This document shows, one piece after another, positions 7,693 to 9,366 of a stretch of DNA of 9,366 bases. The notes beneath the pieces were generated by a model. It worked only from the letters and a program-made list of their open reading frames with translations. It was not told the DNA's origin and did not search any database. Both the position numbers and the translations under genes were made by a program. The stretch covers positions 29,824 through 39,189 of the forward strand of contig PALY01000024.1 in NCBI GenBank assembly GCA_002707085.1, written 5' to 3'. The stretch's first letter is position 1. Each line of letters opens with the position of its first letter. The stretch is from Deltaproteobacteria bacterium (lineage in GTDB: Bacteria > Myxococcota_A > UBA796).

Positions 7693-7872
7693 TGCATCAA
7701 CTCCGACTGGAAGAAACTATCGTGGTGATACCGTATGATGACACACCTGTGTTCACTCGGATGCATCTCATATAGAACGGCCTCTAAGAGTAGCGATCAA
7801 ACCCACAGATACAAACCCCTCATATTAAACCCGTCGCACCCCTGAACCGGGGGTACAGGCTCCTCCATCACC
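7693..7872. other. Divergent intergenic region between rmlB and the hydrolase gene
   Basis: This 180-nt gap must hold the start signals of rmlB-rmlA and probably of the hydrolase gene. On the minus strand TTGATC (7795-7800) followed by AT-rich TTCTATATG is a weak promoter candidate for rmlB; its spacing and -10 match are poor. ACCCC 7838-7842 and GGGGT 7850-7854 can form a short GC hairpin about 18 nt before the hydrolase start. No small ORF or RNA gene was recognised. Confidence 0.35.
7701..7704 (-). promoter_or_regulatory. Ribosome binding site for rmlB
   Basis: GGAG on the minus strand is 8 nt before TTG 7692. An ATG at 7697-7695 also follows it but reads only ATG-CAT-TGA, its stop overlapping the TTG start. 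Confidence 0.6.
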
Positions 7873-8745
7873 ATGCCGACCACACCCTACCCCCAACTTC
7901 CATGGTTTCTGAAACCACTGTCATGGGTGGTTCGCGTGATTGAACGATTCAGTGCCAAGTGGGCGGCGCGAGCGCTCATCGAATTGATGAAACGACCCCG
8001 CCGCTTCACTCGACCCGACAGAGAACAAGCATTGCTTCCGACCGGTGAACGATTCAGCCTCAAGACATCGGAAGGCAAGATGGTTGCCTGGACTTGGGGT
8101 ACCGGCCCTTTGGTATTCATGATCCATGGATGGGAAGGAAGAGCGACTCAAATGGGAGGCATCATTTCCGAGATGGTGAAACGAGGCTTTCAAGTTGTCG
8201 CCTGGGATGGGCCAGGACATGGAGACTCACCCGGATTCACCGCCGACCCGTTGATGTTCGCCAACACGCTGATGGGTGCGGAAGAACAACTTGGCTCCCC
8301 TCATGCGGTGATCAGCCATTCAATGGGAGCCATCTCAACCAACATTGCCCTGCGTCGGGGCTTCTCTACCAACTGTCTGGTGTTCATGGGGCCTGGCGGG
8401 GCGCCAGAACGGGGCGTTCAGATCATCAAGCATGTGTTCGGTGTGTCCGAAGCCACAGAAACAGCGATTCGAAACCGGATCGCATCCAACGCCGGATTCT
8501 CTTGGGCCGAACTCGACCGTGCATTGGCACTCAACAATGCGCCCACCCCGCTGCTCATCATCCACGATGCAGACGACATGGATGCACCATTGGATGTCGG
8601 CAACCGAATCGCGGCTTCTTGGGGACCTGCTGCATCGCGGCATCAAACCGTTGGATTGGGCCATCGGAAAATCTTGTGGGACAAAGGCTGTATTGATCGT
8701 GCTGTCTCATTTGTAGAGCAACACGATGAAAGACAGGACGGCTAA
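7873..8745 (+). CDS. Alpha/beta hydrolase family protein
   Basis: A 290-residue protein with the alpha/beta hydrolase fold order. Oxyanion-hole HGWEG is at 85-89 and WDGPGHGDSPG at 111-121. The nucleophile elbow SHSMG (148-152) gives Ser150. A late HDADDMD segment (231-237) most likely supplies the acid, perhaps D235, and His264 in GLGHRK completes the triad. The elbow starts with Ser rather than the more common Gly, a tolerated variant. The first 50 residues form a Trp- and Arg-rich, partly amphipathic segment (WFLKPLSWVVRVIERF) that could lie on the membrane or act as a cap; no cleavable signal peptide is evident. Substrate is unknown: esterase, lipase-like, or C-C hydrolase are all possible. 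The ATG has no purine-rich ribosome binding site; the preceding bases are pyrimidine-rich, so the start is moderately certain. It is a single gene between divergent rmlB and a convergent surface protein gene. Confidence 0.88.
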   Translation: MPTTPYPQLPWFLKPLSWVVRVIERFSAKWAARALIELMKRPRRFTRPDREQALLPTGERFSLKTSEGKMVAWTWGTGPLVFMIHGWEGRATQMGGIISEMVKRGFQVVAWDGPGHGDSPGFTADPLMFANTLMGAEEQLGSPHAVISHSMGAISTNIALRRGFSTNCLVFMGPGGAPERGVQIIKHVFGVSEATETAIRNRIASNAGFSWAELDRALALNNAPTPLLIIHDADDMDAPLDVGNRIAASWGPAASRHQTVGLGHRKILWDKGCIDRAVSFVEQHDERQDG

Positions 8746-8758
8746 CGGCACTGTTCTT

Positions 8759-8798
8759 GGTTGATGGGGACTGCAACCGTACAGTGAAGGCCCTTCAC
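8759..8798. terminator. Stem-loops between convergent genes, possible terminator
   Basis: GGTTG 8759-8763 pairs with CAACC 8774-8778. GTGAAGG 8784-8790 and CCTTCAC 8792-8798 form a perfect 15-nt palindrome centred on 8791. The second overlaps the stop codon of the minus-strand gene. They sit at the end of both converging genes. On the plus strand GTTGTT follows but no proper T-tract, so termination is plausible rather than shown. Confidence 0.35.
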
Positions 8799-9366
8799 GT
8801 TGTTCGACGGCGCAGCAATACGCCCACCATCCCGAAAAGAGTCCACAACAAGTTCGATTGAAGCGGGATTTGGCTGCATCCGCCACTTTTGGCGGCCGGT
8901 GTTTCTACTTTGTCCACCGGTTCCTCCTCAAGCGCTACAACCTCAAAAGCTGCAGGCAATACCGCATTGGATTCGTCCGTCACCACTTCTACATCATGGA
9001 TGCCCACAGGAAGTGAACTGGGAGAACGACCCGTAATGGTTTCTCCGCCCAAAACTGTATTTCCTGTGATCAGCACACCCCCAATCCTTGCCTGGGCCCC
9101 ATCGGGAAAACCGGACCCAAGAACAATCACATCTACCGCTGTCCCCTGAACCGTCGATTCAGGGCTGATGGAAGTAAGAACGATGTCGGCGTCAGCGTCA
9201 GCGTCAGCGTCAGCGTCAGCGTCAGCGTCGGCATCCGCATCCGCATCCGCATCCGCATCCGCATCCGCGTCGACATCCGCGTCGGCATCCGCATCCGCGT
9301 CAGTGTCCGCATCCGCATCCGCATCCGCGTCGGCATCCGCATCCGCGTCGGCATCCGCATCCGCGT
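8795..9366 (-). CDS. Partial surface protein: Asp-Ala array, IPT/TIG domain, MYXO-CTERM-like anchor
   Basis: Only the C-terminal 189 residues are present; the frame is open to the window edge (9366) and the N-terminus is missing. Order: about 60 residues of alternating Asp and Ala (one Val and one Thr replacing Ala); then an IPT/TIG-like immunoglobulin-fold domain (about 9184-8936), with the pattern [32 protein letters not shown]; then an acidic Pro-containing linker. The end is SGGCSQIP (Cys codon 8876-8878), a hydrophobic helix [13 protein letters not shown], and RRRTT. Cys followed by a membrane helix and an Arg cluster is the layout of MYXO-CTERM signals, processed by myxosortases and linked to surface display. 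The Asp-Ala stretch probably forms an extended acidic stalk, perhaps binding divalent cations (inference). A GTG at 9130 could mimic a start, but the same frame clearly continues upstream through the IPT domain into the repeats. Confidence 0.85.
   Translation of the reverse strand, partial: ADADADADADADADADADADTDADADADADVDADADADADADADADADADADADADADADIVLTSISPESTVQGTAVDVIVLGSGFPDGAQARIGGVLITGNTVLGGETITGRSPSSLPVGIHDVEVVTDESNAVLPAAFEVVALEEEPVDKVETPAAKSGGCSQIPLQSNLLWTLFGMVGVLLRRRTT
9185..9364. repeat. In-frame hexanucleotide array encoding Asp-Ala dipeptides, continuing past the window
   Basis: Thirty consecutive 6-nt units, each one Asp codon and one Ala codon on the minus strand (Val at 9272-9274 and Thr at 9302-9304 are the only exceptions). 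Units nearest the IPT domain are six copies of GTCAGC on the plus strand (9191-9226). Further out, ATCCGC dominates (six in a row, 9233-9268), interspersed with GTCGGC. An 18-nt higher-order unit, GTCGGC followed by two ATCCGC, occurs at 9227, 9281, 9329 and 9347. This indicates separate rounds of expansion. It is protein-coding, not CRISPR. Confidence 0.9.

Noticed and set aside
7748..7776. TATAGA at 7771-7776 as a -10 box for the hydrolase gene
   Set aside because: No acceptable -35 box at 16-18 nt was found. The nearest TTCACT is only 13 nt away.
9185..9364. Repeat array as a CRISPR or non-coding satellite
   Set aside because: Units are 6 nt with no spacers, and the array is fully in frame with the downstream domain.
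9133..9366. Plus-strand and alternative-frame readings of the repeat array giving Arg-Met-Pro-Thr or Leu-Thr rich proteins
   Set aside because: These are by-products of a repetitive hexamer. The minus-strand frame gives a coherent Asp-Ala stalk joined to an IPT domain and a sorting signal, so it is the real one.

Overview
This window looks like a chromosomal segment from a bacterium of the Myxococcota or a related former deltaproteobacterial lineage. The main clue is the truncated gene at the right edge. Its C-terminus has the layout of a MYXO-CTERM sorting signal: a Gly-Gly-Cys, a hydrophobic stretch, then Arg-Arg-Arg. Base composition, judged by eye, is near half GC, low for classical Myxococcales, so a lower-GC relative is more likely. 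No tRNA, rRNA, CRISPR array or insertion sequence was seen.

Layout. (1) 7-1479, plus: a radical-SAM protein of the HemN (oxygen-independent coproporphyrinogen III oxidase) family. It is followed by a short gap and an exported 242-residue protein of unknown function (1579-2307). (2) 4782-2334, minus: a compact three-gene ABC importer of the nitrate/sulfonate/taurine type, in the order lipoprotein substrate-binding protein, permease, ATPase. Its genes are separated by 2 nt or overlap by 22 nt. (3) 4783-4940: a divergent promoter region with a nearly perfect 35-bp nested palindrome, the best operator candidate in the window. (4) 4941-7692: three of the four dTDP-L-rhamnose genes. rmlD is on the plus strand; rmlB-rmlA are on the minus strand and share a 4-nt ATGA overlap. 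rmlD and rmlA overlap tail to tail by 25 nt. The epimerase gene rmlC is not present. (5) 7873-8745, plus: an alpha/beta hydrolase with an intact-looking catalytic triad. (6) 8795 to the window end, minus: the C-terminal 189 residues of a surface protein, made of an Asp-Ala dipeptide array, an IPT/TIG domain and the MYXO-CTERM-like anchor.

How the parts may work together. RmlA, RmlB and RmlD supply three of the four steps from glucose-1-phosphate to dTDP-L-rhamnose for surface polysaccharide. The Asp-Ala/IPT protein is a probable cell-surface protein. The importer is a self-contained transport unit of unknown substrate. The HemN-like protein and its exported neighbour have no clear link to the rest. 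No whole new system was recognised. The most worthwhile leads are the hierarchical Asp-Ala repeat with its sorting signal, the 35-bp palindrome, and the divergent features of the HemN-like protein and of the ABC importer motifs.
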